Origin: UBA685 sp002299005
Lineage (GTDB): Bacteria > Pseudomonadota > Alphaproteobacteria > Puniceispirillales > Puniceispirillaceae
Length of the DNA: 64,000 bases
Direction of reading: 5' to 3'
NCBI GenBank assembly: GCA_963966775.1
Contig: CAXAAH010000004.1
Span: 14,421-78,420, forward strand
The translations under genes were made by a program, and so were the position numbers. Within the stretch, counting starts at the first letter, position 1; each line of letters starts with the position of its first letter. The notes under the pieces are model-generated. The model was given only the letters and a program-made list of their open reading frames with translations. It did no database searches and had not been told where the DNA came from. Positions 33,581-43,372 of the stretch are shown piece after piece.

Positions 33581-34126
33581 ATGAAAATCTTATCATCATT
33601 GCTTCTGGCTATCTCTGTTATCTTTGGCGCCTCTTTTGCCTCTGCTGGCACTGCCAATCATGAAAAACATACCCCTGATCACAGCGGCATCATGGCAAGT
33701 GATTTTGTTATTCGCGCGACCACGCCAAATGCTGGCGCCACCGCCGCCTATGGCCATATTCACAATCATGGCAACAGCGATGATAGGCTTATCGGCGCGC
33801 ATGTATCCTTTGCCAAAAAGGCGGAAATTCATGAAATGAAGCTAGAGGGCGATGTGATGAAAATGCGCCAAATAACAGGCGGCCTTCTTATCCCTGCTGG
33901 TGAAATGGTGGATCTTAAAAATGGCGCAGAACATGTGATGATTATGGGGCTGTCTGAACAGATTAAGACAGATAACAGCTATGAGATCACCCTCACATTT
34001 GAACAAGCAGGCGCTATCACGCTGACCGCTGGCACAATCTCTTTATCTGGCAAAAAGACGCAAGATGACCACAGCCATCATAACGGTCACAGCGAACATG
34101 ACGATCATGACGAGCACAAGCACTAG
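33581..34126 (+). CDS. periplasmic copper chaperone PCu(A)C with His-rich tail
   Basis: A 181-residue secreted protein. A signal peptide (MKILSSLLLAISVIFGASFASA) precedes a PCuAC domain with the metal motif: H-E-M, M-K-M and later H-V-M-I-M-G (the family's H(M)X10MX21HXM pattern). The last 25 residues (after GKKTQDD) contain nine histidines and many aspartates, an extra copper or zinc buffer. PCuAC delivers Cu(I) to cytochrome oxidase, usually with Sco/SenC, which is not next to it here. ATG 33581 starts the signal peptide; upstream in-frame codons are not part of it. Confidence 0.9.
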   Translation: MKILSSLLLAISVIFGASFASAGTANHEKHTPDHSGIMASDFVIRATTPNAGATAAYGHIHNHGNSDDRLIGAHVSFAKKAEIHEMKLEGDVMKMRQITGGLLIPAGEMVDLKNGAEHVMIMGLSEQIKTDNSYEITLTFEQAGAITLTAGTISLSGKKTQDDHSHHNGHSEHDDHDEHKH

Positions 34127-34137
34127 GCCTGTTCTGA

Positions 34138-35472
34138 TTAATCAATCACGCGCACTTGCGGGAATTGCTTTTCAAACCGCGCACTATCAGCGGCATCAAG
34201 GCGCACGAATAATGTTTGCGCGCCTGCCTCGTCAAACAGATCTGATTGCACATCACCGCGCTGATAAAGCCACGCTCTTGCCGCGCCATCTGCGGGCGTA
34301 AGGCTTACCTCAATAATCGCGCTATCTTGCGATAAGATGGCCTCAATCGCCTCAACCACATCATCCAAGCCCTGCTCTTTGAGAGCTGAGCAATAAATCA
34401 CCCCATCTTTGCCAAAGCCTGCCCCATCACCAAATTCATGGCTGATAGCCTCAAGCAATTCATCGCCCATAATATCAGATTTATTCATCACATGGATAAG
34501 CTCTTTATCAAGCCGCTCTTCTGATATGCCAATATCCATCAGCACCGCGCGCACATCCTGCGCCTCTTCAAATAGCAAGGGTGATGCGCCATCATGCACA
34601 TGAAGCAAAATATCTGCCTGCACCACCTCTTCCAAGGTTGATTTGAAGGCCTCGATTAATTCGGTTGGCAATTGGCTGATGAAACCAACCGTATCTGCCA
34701 GCACAATTTGCCGCCCTGACGGCAGGTCTGTTTGCCGCATTGTCGGGTCTAGCGTTGCAAACAACATATCCTTGGACAGCACCCCTGCCCCTGTAAGCGC
34801 ATTGAACAAGGTTGATTTGCCCGCATTGGTATAGCCGACAAGCGCGATGGTCGGCGTCTCACTTCTGGTGCGGTTTTGGCGTTGCAAGGCTCTGGTGCGT
34901 TGCACATCTTTCAGCTCAGCCTTAATGCGCACAACACGGTCCATCAGCATGCGCCTATCAAGCTCAATCTGGCGCTCGCCTGGCCCGCCCAAAAAGCCGC
35001 CGCCGCCGCGTTGCCGCTCAAGGTGCGTCCAAGATCGCACAAGGCGCGAACGCTGGAACATCATCGCGGCTAATTCAACTTGCAGGCGCCCCGCATGTGT
35101 TGAGGCCCGCGCGCCAAAAATCTCAAGAATTAAGGCGGTTCTATCAATCACCTTGGATTTCAGACGATTTTCAAGATTACGCTGTTGCACAGGGCTAAGG
35201 GCGGCATTGATGATAATCAGCGGATTTTCATAATCAGCCGCAACCTCGCCAATATGCTCGACCTGACCTGAACGCAGGAAGGTCGGCGCATGGGGCGCTT
35301 GCAAAGAGAGGATTTCAGAATGCACCACATCAAGGCTAATCGCCTCACCAAGCCCAATGGCTTCTTCTAGCATCACATCTGCTGAACGTGGCATGCGCCA
35401 TTGGCGCACGGATGGCTGAACAACAATCGCTTGTTGCGGCTCTTCACTATGGTCGAAATAATCTGTGCCCAA
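34138..35472 (-). CDS. hflX: ribosome-associated GTPase HflX
   Basis: A 444-residue GTPase. The N-terminal HflX domain includes the family glycine-rich linker RGGGGFLGGPGERQIELDRR (near 158-177), followed by the G domain with P-loop GYTNAGKS, DTVGF and NKSD motifs. HflX splits stalled ribosomes during stress. hfq, often its neighbour, is not here. The start codon is uncertain: TTG 35472 is the first in-frame codon after a stop, and the ATG 26 codons further in (MPRSADVM) is an alternative. Its 3' end faces the PCuAC gene with an 11-base gap. Confidence 0.9.
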   Translation of the reverse strand: MGTDYFDHSEEPQQAIVVQPSVRQWRMPRSADVMLEEAIGLGEAISLDVVHSEILSLQAPHAPTFLRSGQVEHIGEVAADYENPLIIINAALSPVQQRNLENRLKSKVIDRTALILEIFGARASTHAGRLQVELAAMMFQRSRLVRSWTHLERQRGGGGFLGGPGERQIELDRRMLMDRVVRIKAELKDVQRTRALQRQNRTRSETPTIALVGYTNAGKSTLFNALTGAGVLSKDMLFATLDPTMRQTDLPSGRQIVLADTVGFISQLPTELIEAFKSTLEEVVQADILLHVHDGASPLLFEEAQDVRAVLMDIGISEERLDKELIHVMNKSDIMGDELLEAISHEFGDGAGFGKDGVIYCSALKEQGLDDVVEAIEAILSQDSAIIEVSLTPADGAARAWLYQRGDVQSDLFDEAGAQTLFVRLDAADSARFEKQFPQVRVID

Positions 35473-35716
35473 ATGCCACTATCTTTCATGAATGATCAAT
35501 ATCAAAAGACCGATATCAAGACTGGCTGGGCAAAAGTCAAGCCCCTACCCGCCAAGACGCCATATCATGGGCGGCTAATGGGGTGTGCAAATTGCCCCTT
35601 TTATTTGCCATAGAGCCTAAACTGCGCTTAATAGTAAGGGGAAAATTAGTTGACGAAGCGGCCATCATACCGCAACAGTGCACCATCTTAATTATATCAT
35701 GTGAAAGAGTAGGCAT

Positions 35717-37165
35717 ATGGGACAGAATTTCATTGCAGGCGCATGGCGCAAAGGCACAAGCGAAATTGCGAATATTAACCCGTCAGATACGTCAGACATT
35801 ATCGGCCATTTCGCACAAGCAAGCGGCCAAGATCTAGAAGACGCTATCTCATCAGCGAGAGCGGCTCAAAAAATCTGGGCAAAATCTGGGCTAGAGACAC
35901 GCTATAATGCGCTGATGGCGATTGGTAATGAGTTGATGGCACGCGCCGAAGAACTTGGCACATTGCTGGCAAGAGAAGAAGGCAAACCGATAGCAGAAGG
36001 CAAGGGCGAGGTTTATCGCGCGGGTCAATTCTTTACCTATTATGCGGCAGAGACATTGCGCCAGCTTGGTGAGAATGCTGATTCTGTGCGCCCGAATATC
36101 GAAATTGATGTGCGCAGAGAAGCTGTGGGCGTGGTGGCGATTATCTCACCATGGAATTTCCCAACCGCCACCGCCGTATGGAAAATCGCGCCTGCACTTG
36201 CCTTTGGTAATGCGGTTATCTGGAAGCCTGCCAATTTGGTGCCTGCCAGCGCGGTTGCCTTAACAGAGATTATCGCCAAGCAAGATTTGCCCGCAGGCCT
36301 GTTTAATTTGGTCATGGGCTCAGGCGCAGAAATTGGTGATGCGCTAACCCGCCATAGCGGTATTGATGCGATTACCTTTACAGGCTCTCTTGATGTAGGC
36401 CGCACAATCGCAGCAGCGGCAGCGCCTAACCTTACCAAGCTTCAGATGGAAATGGGCTCAAAGAATCCGCTTATTGTGATGGATGATTGCGATATGGATT
36501 TGGCTGTGGCTTGTGCCTCTGGCGGTGCCTTTGGTGGCACGGGCCAAAAATGCACAGCCTCATCACGCCTTATCGTGCATGATAAGATTTATGATGAATT
36601 TGCTGAAAAGCTTGTTGCGGCGGCACAAAATATCGTTGTTGGTCACGCGCTGGCTGAGGGGGTCACAATGGGCCCTGCCGTCTCTGAGACACAGCTTGCG
36701 TCTAACCAGAAATATCTGCAAATCGCCAAGGATGAGGGCGGCGAGATCCTCTGGGGTGGCCATCTTGTTGACCAGCCGACCAATGGCTTTTTCATGGCAC
36801 CTGCTGTGATGGCTGGCCTTGATAATCATGCGACGGTTAACCGCGAGGAAATGTTCGGCCCGATGACATGCCTTATCAAAGCCGCCTCTTATGAGGAAGC
36901 CTTGACGATTGCCAATGACACAGAATTTGGCCTGACCGCTGGCATCATGACAAGCTCTCTTGCTAGGGCCAATCATTTCCGCCGCAATGCGACCACAGGG
37001 GTTGTGATGGTGAATCTGCCAACAGCTGGCACAGATTATCACGTGCCATTTGGTGGCAGAGGCTCATCATCACATGGTGTGCGCGAACAAGGCAGAGCGG
37101 CTGTTGAATTCTACACATCTGTTAAGACAGCTTATGTCGGCCTGCCTGCGGGCATGCCTGATTAA
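35717..37165 (+). CDS. aldehyde dehydrogenase, alpha-ketoglutarate semialdehyde-like
   Basis: A 482-residue NAD(P) aldehyde dehydrogenase. Catalytic C279 (GGTGQKCTASS), general base E245 (LQMEMGSKN), N147 (SPWNFP) and K170 (WKPAN) are all intact. The EMGSKNPLIVMDDCD segment resembles alpha-ketoglutaric semialdehyde (2,5-dioxovalerate) dehydrogenases of sugar acid and hydroxyproline catabolism more than BetB. It is a single transcription unit: 244 bases from hflX, ended by a bidirectional terminator. Exact substrate is inference. Confidence 0.85.
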   Translation: MGQNFIAGAWRKGTSEIANINPSDTSDIIGHFAQASGQDLEDAISSARAAQKIWAKSGLETRYNALMAIGNELMARAEELGTLLAREEGKPIAEGKGEVYRAGQFFTYYAAETLRQLGENADSVRPNIEIDVRREAVGVVAIISPWNFPTATAVWKIAPALAFGNAVIWKPANLVPASAVALTEIIAKQDLPAGLFNLVMGSGAEIGDALTRHSGIDAITFTGSLDVGRTIAAAAAPNLTKLQMEMGSKNPLIVMDDCDMDLAVACASGGAFGGTGQKCTASSRLIVHDKIYDEFAEKLVAAAQNIVVGHALAEGVTMGPAVSETQLASNQKYLQIAKDEGGEILWGGHLVDQPTNGFFMAPAVMAGLDNHATVNREEMFGPMTCLIKAASYEEALTIANDTEFGLTAGIMTSSLARANHFRRNATTGVVMVNLPTAGTDYHVPFGGRGSSSHGVREQGRAAVEFYTSVKTAYVGLPAGMPD

Positions 37166-37183
37166 GGACATCGCCTATCAGAC

Positions 37184-37229
37184 ATAAAAAAGGGGCTATC
37201 ATTTGTTGGCAGATGATGGCCCCTTTTTC
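37184..37229. terminator. bidirectional rho-independent terminator
   Basis: AAAAAAGGGGC...GCCCCTTTTT: an 11-bp stem (one G-U pair) with a run of A before and T after it lies between the convergent aldehyde dehydrogenase and typA stops, and can serve both strands. Confidence 0.85.
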
Positions 37230-37248
37230 ATTATAGGTTTTATTTATA

Positions 37249-39063
37249 TTAGCCTCTAGCGGCTCTCTTGCGCTCATGCGGTATCAGATAACGCTTGCGC
37301 AGACGAAGTGATTCAGGTGTCACCTCAAGCAATTCATCATCATTAATATAGGCCATCATCTCTTCAAGCGACATCCGTCTTGGCGGCGTTAGCACCACCG
37401 CATCATCCGTACCAGACGCACGCACATTCGTCAGCTTCTTGCCCTTTAGCACGTTCACATCCAAATCATTCTCGCGTGAATTCTCGCCAATGACCATGCC
37501 TTGATAGACCGCATCTTGCGGGTTCACAAACATCACACCGCGCTCTTGCAAGTTAAACAGCGCATAAGCCACAGCCGTGCCATCATCATTTGAGACAAGC
37601 ACGCCATTATGACGCCCTTGAATAGCGCCCTTATGGTCGGCATAAGAATGGAACAAGCGGTTCATCACGCCTGTGCCTCTGGTCGAGGTCAAAAAGCGTG
37701 ACTGATAACCAATAAGCGCGCGTGATGGGGCGTGGAACATAATACGTGTCTTGCCAGCACCTGCACTGCGCATATCAACCATCTCACCCTTGCGGCGGTT
37801 AAGCGCGTCAATCACAGTTGAAGCAAATTCCTCATCCACATCGATTGTGACTTCTTCAATAGGCTCTTGTAATGTGCCATTTTCATCCTTGCGCGACAGA
37901 ACGCGCGGACGAGAGACCGTCATCTCAAACCCTTCACGGCGCATTGTTTCAATCAAAACGCCTAGTTGCAATTCACCGCGGCCACCAATTTCAAACGCAT
38001 CCTTACCATCTGATTCAGCAAAAGTAATCGCGACATTCACCTCAGCTTCAGCCAGCAAGCGCTCTCTTATCAGGGTCGATGTTACCTTGGCACCTTCACG
38101 GCCCGCCAGTGGCGAGTCATTCACGGTGATAGTCACAGACATGGTTGGCGGGTCAATCGGTGTCGATTTTAGCGGCTCTGTGACTTCCTTAGAGGCAATC
38201 GTATCTGACACAGATGCGACCGCCAAACCAGCGATACAAACAATATCACCTGCCTCAACCGAATCTACTGGCACACGCTCTGTGCCCTCAAAGCGCAAAA
38301 GCTTTGTCAGGCGGCCTGCCTCAACAACCTTGCCCTCAAGATTCACCGCATGCACAGGCTCATTCACACGCGCTGTGCCTTGCACCACACGCCCTGTCAG
38401 GCAACGGCCAAGATAGAGATCAGAATCAAGCAAAGTTGAGAGCATCGCAAAAGGCGCATCCTTATCAACTTGCGGTGTTGGCACATGGCGGATAACCAAA
38501 TCCATCAAAGGCGCCAAATTCTCACGCGGGTCATCCAAAGAAGCCGCACACCAGCCATCACGGCCTGAGGCATATAAAATAGGGAAATCAAGCTGGTCTT
38601 CATTCGCATCAAGCGCGACGAACAAATCAAAGACCTCATCAACCACCTCTTCAGGGCGGCCATCTGGACGGTCAACCTTATTGATAATGACAATCGGACG
38701 CAGGCCTTGCTTTAGCGCCTTGCCTAGCACGAATTTAGTCTGTGGCATCGGGCCTTCAGCGGCATCTGTCAGCAAAATGACGCCATCCGCCATCCCAAGA
38801 ACACGTTCAACCTCACCCCCAAAATCAGCGTGGCCTGGCGTGTCGATGATATTCACGCGTGTCTCGCCCCACATAACAGATGTTGGCTTGGCAAGAATGG
38901 TGATACCACGCTCTTTTTCCAAATCACCTGAATCCATCAAGCGCTCTTCGACTTGCTGGTTAGAACGGAACATGCCGCTTTGCTTCATAACGGAGTCGAT
39001 CAAGGTGGTCTTGCCATGATCAACGTGAGCGATAATAGCGATATTGCGTAGCGCTTGGGACAT
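37249..39063 (-). CDS. typA: translational GTPase BipA/TypA
   Basis: A 604-residue ribosome-binding GTPase. G1 HVDHGKTTL (13-21), G3 DTPGHADFGGEVERV, and G4 NKVDRPDGR are present, followed by EF-G-like domains and the BipA-specific C-terminus, including the MFHAPSRALIGYQSRF loop. It is of full usual length. BipA supports ribosome assembly at low temperature and under stress. Upstream 179 bases to glpD hold no gene. It ends 22 bases from the terminator. Confidence 0.97.
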   Translation of the reverse strand: MSQALRNIAIIAHVDHGKTTLIDSVMKQSGMFRSNQQVEERLMDSGDLEKERGITILAKPTSVMWGETRVNIIDTPGHADFGGEVERVLGMADGVILLTDAAEGPMPQTKFVLGKALKQGLRPIVIINKVDRPDGRPEEVVDEVFDLFVALDANEDQLDFPILYASGRDGWCAASLDDPRENLAPLMDLVIRHVPTPQVDKDAPFAMLSTLLDSDLYLGRCLTGRVVQGTARVNEPVHAVNLEGKVVEAGRLTKLLRFEGTERVPVDSVEAGDIVCIAGLAVASVSDTIASKEVTEPLKSTPIDPPTMSVTITVNDSPLAGREGAKVTSTLIRERLLAEAEVNVAITFAESDGKDAFEIGGRGELQLGVLIETMRREGFEMTVSRPRVLSRKDENGTLQEPIEEVTIDVDEEFASTVIDALNRRKGEMVDMRSAGAGKTRIMFHAPSRALIGYQSRFLTSTRGTGVMNRLFHSYADHKGAIQGRHNGVLVSNDDGTAVAYALFNLQERGVMFVNPQDAVYQGMVIGENSRENDLDVNVLKGKKLTNVRASGTDDAVVLTPPRRMSLEEMMAYINDDELLEVTPESLRLRKRYLIPHERKRAARG

Positions 39064-39242
39064 AAAAAGGTCTCTTTATAAAGTCAGTAAAAATATCGCC
39101 AGCATAGCACTGCTTTTTTGTGAAGAATCTCCAGCCTTAACGCTGTGATATCCATGCATCTGACGATTGTTGCGCCCTTACTATCAGCCACAAGCCAACA
39201 AGACCAGCAAAATCAGCGTTATCTCTTGTATTTAGGGGCGGA

Positions 39243-40790
39243 TTAGGCCCGTTTTTGTGCCAAATAGGCGCCAAGCTTGTCACGCATCTCATCATCTGCG
39301 TAATAGCCAAGCTTGGTGCGGCGCATCAAAATATCATCAACATCACGCGCCCATTCATGCGAAAGCAAGAAATCAACTTCCGCTTGGCAAAGGCCCGCAC
39401 CAAAATCAATGCCGAGATCTTGTGCGCCTTCTTTTGTGCCAATAATCTTGGTAATCTCTGTGCCATAGGCCATTGCCATACGGCGCAAATTCTTGGTATC
39501 AGCCTTTGGATGGGCATGTTGAAGCGCCGCAAAAAACGCCGCAAAATCAGCCGCAGGCATATCGCCCCCTGGCAGAGGCTTTGTGCCAATCCTGCTATTG
39601 CTAGGCGGCGGCGTCACTGCCGCGATTTTATCTGCCACTTGCAAGGCTAATTGGCGATAGGTCGTAAGCTTGCCGCCAAAAATATTCAGCCAGCGATTAT
39701 TTGTGCCTGCCTCAAAATCAAGCACATAATCTCTGGTCGCCGCCTTGGCATCTTCTGCGCCATCATCATAGAGCGGGCGCACCCCTGAATAGGTATGAAG
39801 CACATCTTTTGGCGTGATATCCTTGCGCAAATAGGCGCTGACTTCACGGCAAATATAGGCAACTTCCGCCTCACTAATCTGCGGATTATCAGGCGCGTCA
39901 TCATGGTCAATATCGGTGGTGCCTATCAGCGTAAAATCCCCTAAATAAGGGATAGCAAACAAGATACGGCCATCTGAATTCTGGAAAATATACGCCTTAT
40001 CATGGTCAAAAAGCGATTTGGTGATGATGTGAGAGCCACGCACAAGCCTGATAGATTTTTGATTATGGCCCATTTGATTTTGGCCTTCACGCAAATCACG
40101 CACAGCATCTGCCCAAGGCCCGCCCGCATTTATCACCAGCTTTGCCCGCACCGCCCCTTGTTCGGTCTCAATATGCCAGCCATCAGCCTCTTGCTTTGCC
40201 GACAGCACCTTATTGTGCGGCATAATCTTTGCCCCAAGCGACGCCGCCGCTCTGGCATTGAGGATCGTCAGGCGGTTATCATCGACCATACAATCTGAAT
40301 ATTCAAACCCAGATATCAGATGGTCTGCCAGCACTTCGCCTGTCATATCGTTTTTCAAATTCACCGACTTGGAAGCTGGCAGAATTTTTCGCGGGCCCAA
40401 ATAATCATATAAAAACAAGCCCGCGCGTAACAGCCATTTAGGCCGCATATCAGGCAAATGCGGCAGGATAAACCGCAAAGGATGAATAAGATGAGGCGCC
40501 ATCCGCATCAGCACTTCGCGTTCTTGCAAAGCTTTGCGCACAAGACCAAATTCATAATATTCCAAATAGCGCAAACCGCCATGGATGAGCTTTGTTGACC
40601 AAGAAGAGGTGCCAGATGATAAATCACGCATCTCAGCCAATTGCACATCATAGCCGCGCCCTACTAACTCACGCGCGATACCGCACCCATTAATCCCGCC
40701 CCCGATAATAAACACATCACACGCCTCAGTCTTGCCCGATTTATTGGGTGTCTTGTGTGGCTGGTCATTTGTCATTTTGCGGGTCATCAA
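39243..40790 (-). CDS. glpD: aerobic glycerol-3-phosphate dehydrogenase
   Basis: A 515-residue FAD enzyme that oxidises glycerol 3-phosphate to dihydroxyacetone phosphate and reduces quinone at the inner membrane. The FAD motif is FIIGGGINGCGIAREL (near 28-43), followed by SSGTSSWSTKLIHGGLRYLE, the GlpD signature. It is of normal length. It is divergent from glpK over 145 bases, an arrangement allowing shared control. The N-terminal 20 residues (MTRKMTNDQPHKTPNKSG) are polar and may be shortened to the internal ATG at 40775. Confidence 0.95.
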   Translation of the reverse strand: MMTRKMTNDQPHKTPNKSGKTEACDVFIIGGGINGCGIARELVGRGYDVQLAEMRDLSSGTSSWSTKLIHGGLRYLEYYEFGLVRKALQEREVLMRMAPHLIHPLRFILPHLPDMRPKWLLRAGLFLYDYLGPRKILPASKSVNLKNDMTGEVLADHLISGFEYSDCMVDDNRLTILNARAAASLGAKIMPHNKVLSAKQEADGWHIETEQGAVRAKLVINAGGPWADAVRDLREGQNQMGHNQKSIRLVRGSHIITKSLFDHDKAYIFQNSDGRILFAIPYLGDFTLIGTTDIDHDDAPDNPQISEAEVAYICREVSAYLRKDITPKDVLHTYSGVRPLYDDGAEDAKAATRDYVLDFEAGTNNRWLNIFGGKLTTYRQLALQVADKIAAVTPPPSNSRIGTKPLPGGDMPAADFAAFFAALQHAHPKADTKNLRRMAMAYGTEITKIIGTKEGAQDLGIDFGAGLCQAEVDFLLSHEWARDVDDILMRRTKLGYYADDEMRDKLGAYLAQKRA

Positions 40791-40875
40791 TTAACTGCTT
40801 TTATGTTGTCTTTGTTGTCGTCTCTGGTGTTGTCTGTATTTGCTTGTTGCTTTTACTTGAAAAAGCCATCCTAAT

Positions 40876-40890
40876 TTGGTTCGATACCAA
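40876..40890. promoter_or_regulatory. dyad in glpD-glpK divergent promoter
   Basis: TTGGT-TCGAT-ACCAA is a perfect 5-5-5 inverted repeat 46 bases before glpK. It sits where a shared operator is expected, but there is no second copy and no regulator in the window. The flanking sequence towards glpD is a low-complexity GTTGTC-rich stretch. Confidence 0.3.
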
Positions 40891-40935
40891 GCTGTAAAGA
40901 TAAAATGACAGATATGCCAAAAGCTGAGGGTTGTT

Positions 40936-42423
40936 ATGACTAAAACTTCTAAATCTATCCTAGCCATAGATCAAGGCACGACAAGTTCACGTGCGATTTT
41001 GTTTTCACAATCTGGCACCTCATTGGCACAGCAAAACCAAGAATTTGAGCAAATCTTCCCCAATGATGGTTGGGTGGAACACCGTGCTGAGGATATCTGG
41101 CAAAGCACCCTTGCGATGAGCCGCGCGATGATGGCACGCGCTGATGAGATGGGCGCCCCTGTCATGGGTATCGGCATCACGAACCAACGTGAGACGGTCG
41201 TAATCTGGGACAGGCACACAGGTGAGGCCATTTATAATGCGATTGTCTGGCAAGATAGACGCACCGCTGGCATTTGCGAAGATCTCGCCGCACAAGGCCA
41301 TCTTGAGCGTGTCTCCGCCGCCTCTGGTCTATTGCTCGACCCGTATTTTAGCGCGACCAAAGTGGCATGGATCCTCGATAATGTTGAAGGTGCCAGAGCC
41401 AAGGCAGAAGCAGGCGATCTATGTTTTGGCACGATAGACAGCTTTTTAATCTGGCGCCTTACAGGCGGCAAGGCGCACCTCACAGACGCCACCAATGCCA
41501 GCCGCACAAATCTCTATAATATTGAGCAAGGTTGCTGGGATGCCGATCTCTGCGCGATTTTCAATGTGCCAGCCGCCATCCTGCCAGAGGTGCAAGATTG
41601 CGCCAGCCATTTTGGCGATACAGACCCCTCACTTCTTGGCCGCTCTTTGCCTATTTTGGGTGTCGCAGGTGATCAGCAAGCCGCCACCATTGGCCAAGCA
41701 TGCTTTAAGGCAGGCGACATTAAATCGACCTATGGCACAGGCTGTTTCATGCTTGCCAATACAGGCACAAAGCGTCTTCATTCACGCCATAAGCTGCTTT
41801 CAACCATCGCCTATCAAATTGGCGGCGAGACAATCTTCGGCCTTGAAGGCTCTATCTTTATCTCAGGCGCGATTATCCAATGGTTGCGCGATGGCCTCCA
41901 GATTCTGGACCATGCCAAAGATAGTGAGCCAATGGCGATGAGCCTATCATCAAATGAAGGTGTCTATATGGTGCCAGCCCTGACAGGCCTTGGTGCGCCG
42001 CATTGGGCCCCGCATGCCAGAGGCGCTATCTATGGCATCACCAGAGATACAGGCCCTGCACATTTCGCACGTGCCGCGCTCGAATCGGTCGCCTATCAGA
42101 CCTATGATTTGCTAAAAGCTGTCGAGGGTGATGGTATGCAAGTGAACGGCGTCAAAGTCGATGGCGGTATGGTTGCTAATAATTGGCTGATGCAATTTAT
42201 GTCAGATATTCTGGCACAGCGCATCGACAGGCCTGTGGTCCAAGAGACAACCGCGCTTGGTGTTGCAATGCTCGCCATGTTGCAAGATGGGCAAGCCGCA
42301 AGCCTGTCTGATATGGCCAAGATGTGGCAATTAGATGAGAGCTTTAGCCCGCAAATGGCCCTAAATGACCGTGACACCCTATTAGCAGGCTGGCATAAAG
42401 CGATAGACCGCACCCTCTCATAA
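40936..42423 (+). CDS. glpK: glycerol kinase
   Basis: A 495-residue FGGY kinase making sn-glycerol 3-phosphate from glycerol and ATP. The N-terminal phosphate motif AIDQGTTSSRAI (10-21), RETVVIWDRHTG, and the C-terminal YMVPALTGLGAPHW and VDGGMVANNWLMQF segments are standard. GAGGG sits 7 bases before the ATG. Together with divergent glpD it forms the glycerol pathway; no glycerol facilitator or transporter gene is adjacent. Confidence 0.97.
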   Translation: MTKTSKSILAIDQGTTSSRAILFSQSGTSLAQQNQEFEQIFPNDGWVEHRAEDIWQSTLAMSRAMMARADEMGAPVMGIGITNQRETVVIWDRHTGEAIYNAIVWQDRRTAGICEDLAAQGHLERVSAASGLLLDPYFSATKVAWILDNVEGARAKAEAGDLCFGTIDSFLIWRLTGGKAHLTDATNASRTNLYNIEQGCWDADLCAIFNVPAAILPEVQDCASHFGDTDPSLLGRSLPILGVAGDQQAATIGQACFKAGDIKSTYGTGCFMLANTGTKRLHSRHKLLSTIAYQIGGETIFGLEGSIFISGAIIQWLRDGLQILDHAKDSEPMAMSLSSNEGVYMVPALTGLGAPHWAPHARGAIYGITRDTGPAHFARAALESVAYQTYDLLKAVEGDGMQVNGVKVDGGMVANNWLMQFMSDILAQRIDRPVVQETTALGVAMLAMLQDGQAASLSDMAKMWQLDESFSPQMALNDRDTLLAGWHKAIDRTLS

Positions 42424-42445
42424 GGGGGGGGCTCTCACATAAGGG
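42415..42445. repeat. imperfect tandem duplication over glpK stop codon
   Basis: CTCTCATAAGGG (the last glpK codons and stop) recurs as CTCTCACATAAGGG 17 bases later, with a run of eight G residues between. It is a stop-codon duplication of the type seen at sdaA and betA. Confidence 0.6.
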
Positions 42446-42446
42446 A

Positions 42447-43064
42447 TTAGCCGTTGATAAGCGTGATGCCAGCTTGGCGCATCGCCTCAATTTGCCTAGC
42501 GAGCGAGCCTTCAAGGTCAATCGCACGGCAGGCACCTAAATCCACCGTCACATCATAGCCCAACTTCGCCCCATCAAGCGCTGAGAAGGCCACGCAATAA
42601 TCTGTGGCAAGACCGACCATCATCAATTTGGTGATACCGCGCGCTTGCAAATAACCATGCAGGCCTGTTGGCGTTGTCTGATCATTCTCAAAAAACGCTG
42701 AATAAGAATCAATCGCCGCACGAAAGCCCTTACGAATCACAAGATCCGCATGATCAGTGTCTAAATTAGCATGAAATGAAGCACCCGCACTGCCACGAAC
42801 ACAATGTTTTGGCCATAAAACTTGCGCGCCGTAAAACATTTCCACGATGTCGAAAGGTGTCGCCGCATCGTGATTATCGGCAAAGCTGGCATGATCATCA
42901 GGGTGCCAGTCTTGTGTTAGGACAATCGCATCACCGCGCGCCTTGGCATCTGCTATCATCTGATTAACTGGTGCGATGATGGCATCCCCATCTGCGACCG
43001 CCAAAGCGCCGCCTGGACAAAAATCATTCTGAATATCAATGCAAATCAATGCGTTAACGCTCAT
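42447..43064 (-). CDS. pncA: nicotinamidase (pyrazinamidase)
   Basis: A 205-residue isochorismatase-fold amidase converting nicotinamide to nicotinate for NAD salvage. The catalytic triad D10, K112 and C157 (ATDYCVAFSA) and metal ligands D52, H54 (TQDWHPDDHASF) and H87 are visible. ATG 43064 follows TAGGAAA; an upstream TTG is not needed. It is convergent with glpK and not part of an operon. Confidence 0.93.
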   Translation of the reverse strand: MSVNALICIDIQNDFCPGGALAVADGDAIIAPVNQMIADAKARGDAIVLTQDWHPDDHASFADNHDAATPFDIVEMFYGAQVLWPKHCVRGSAGASFHANLDTDHADLVIRKGFRAAIDSYSAFFENDQTTPTGLHGYLQARGITKLMMVGLATDYCVAFSALDGAKLGYDVTVDLGACRAIDLEGSLARQIEAMRQAGITLING

Positions 43065-43281
43065 TTTCCTAACCAATCCTTACCTATTGACCACGCTATG
43101 CGGCAGAAAAACCCTTAAATTTGCCCCATTAATGCCACTAATGCGACCTATTTTAAAGGTGTGATTGTGACACACATAGATAACAGCAACGCGCATAATG
43201 ATACGGCGCGCGGCGCGTGATTATCAAATACAAAGTGAGGGCTAATATTTTTTTTCCAATCACTGTTGCCTTATGAGTACG

Positions 43282-43325
43282 AAACATGTTTACACTAATG
43301 GTCGGAAAAAGAACATTTCGTTCTT
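43282..43325. promoter_or_regulatory. palindromes in the proX promoter region
   Basis: The 308-base spacer between pncA and proX has no gene. It holds AAACATGTTT (43282-43291) and the perfect dyad AAGAAC-ATTTC-GTTCTT (43309-43325), about 50 bases before proX. Their position suits an osmotic or betaine-responsive operator; no regulator gene is adjacent. Confidence 0.4.
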
Positions 43326-43372
43326 AAAATTCCTTGCTTTATTTAAGTACAAAAGTTCCACGGGAGGAAATT

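Noticed and set aside
35401..35613. plus-strand 70-codon frame between hflX and the aldehyde dehydrogenase
   Set aside because: It begins inside hflX, has no ribosome site and no protein-like pattern; the spacer otherwise seems empty.
35717..37165. betaine aldehyde dehydrogenase (BetB)
   Set aside because: The segment around the catalytic glutamate looks more like ketoglutarate semialdehyde dehydrogenase, and the gene is 18 kb from betA.
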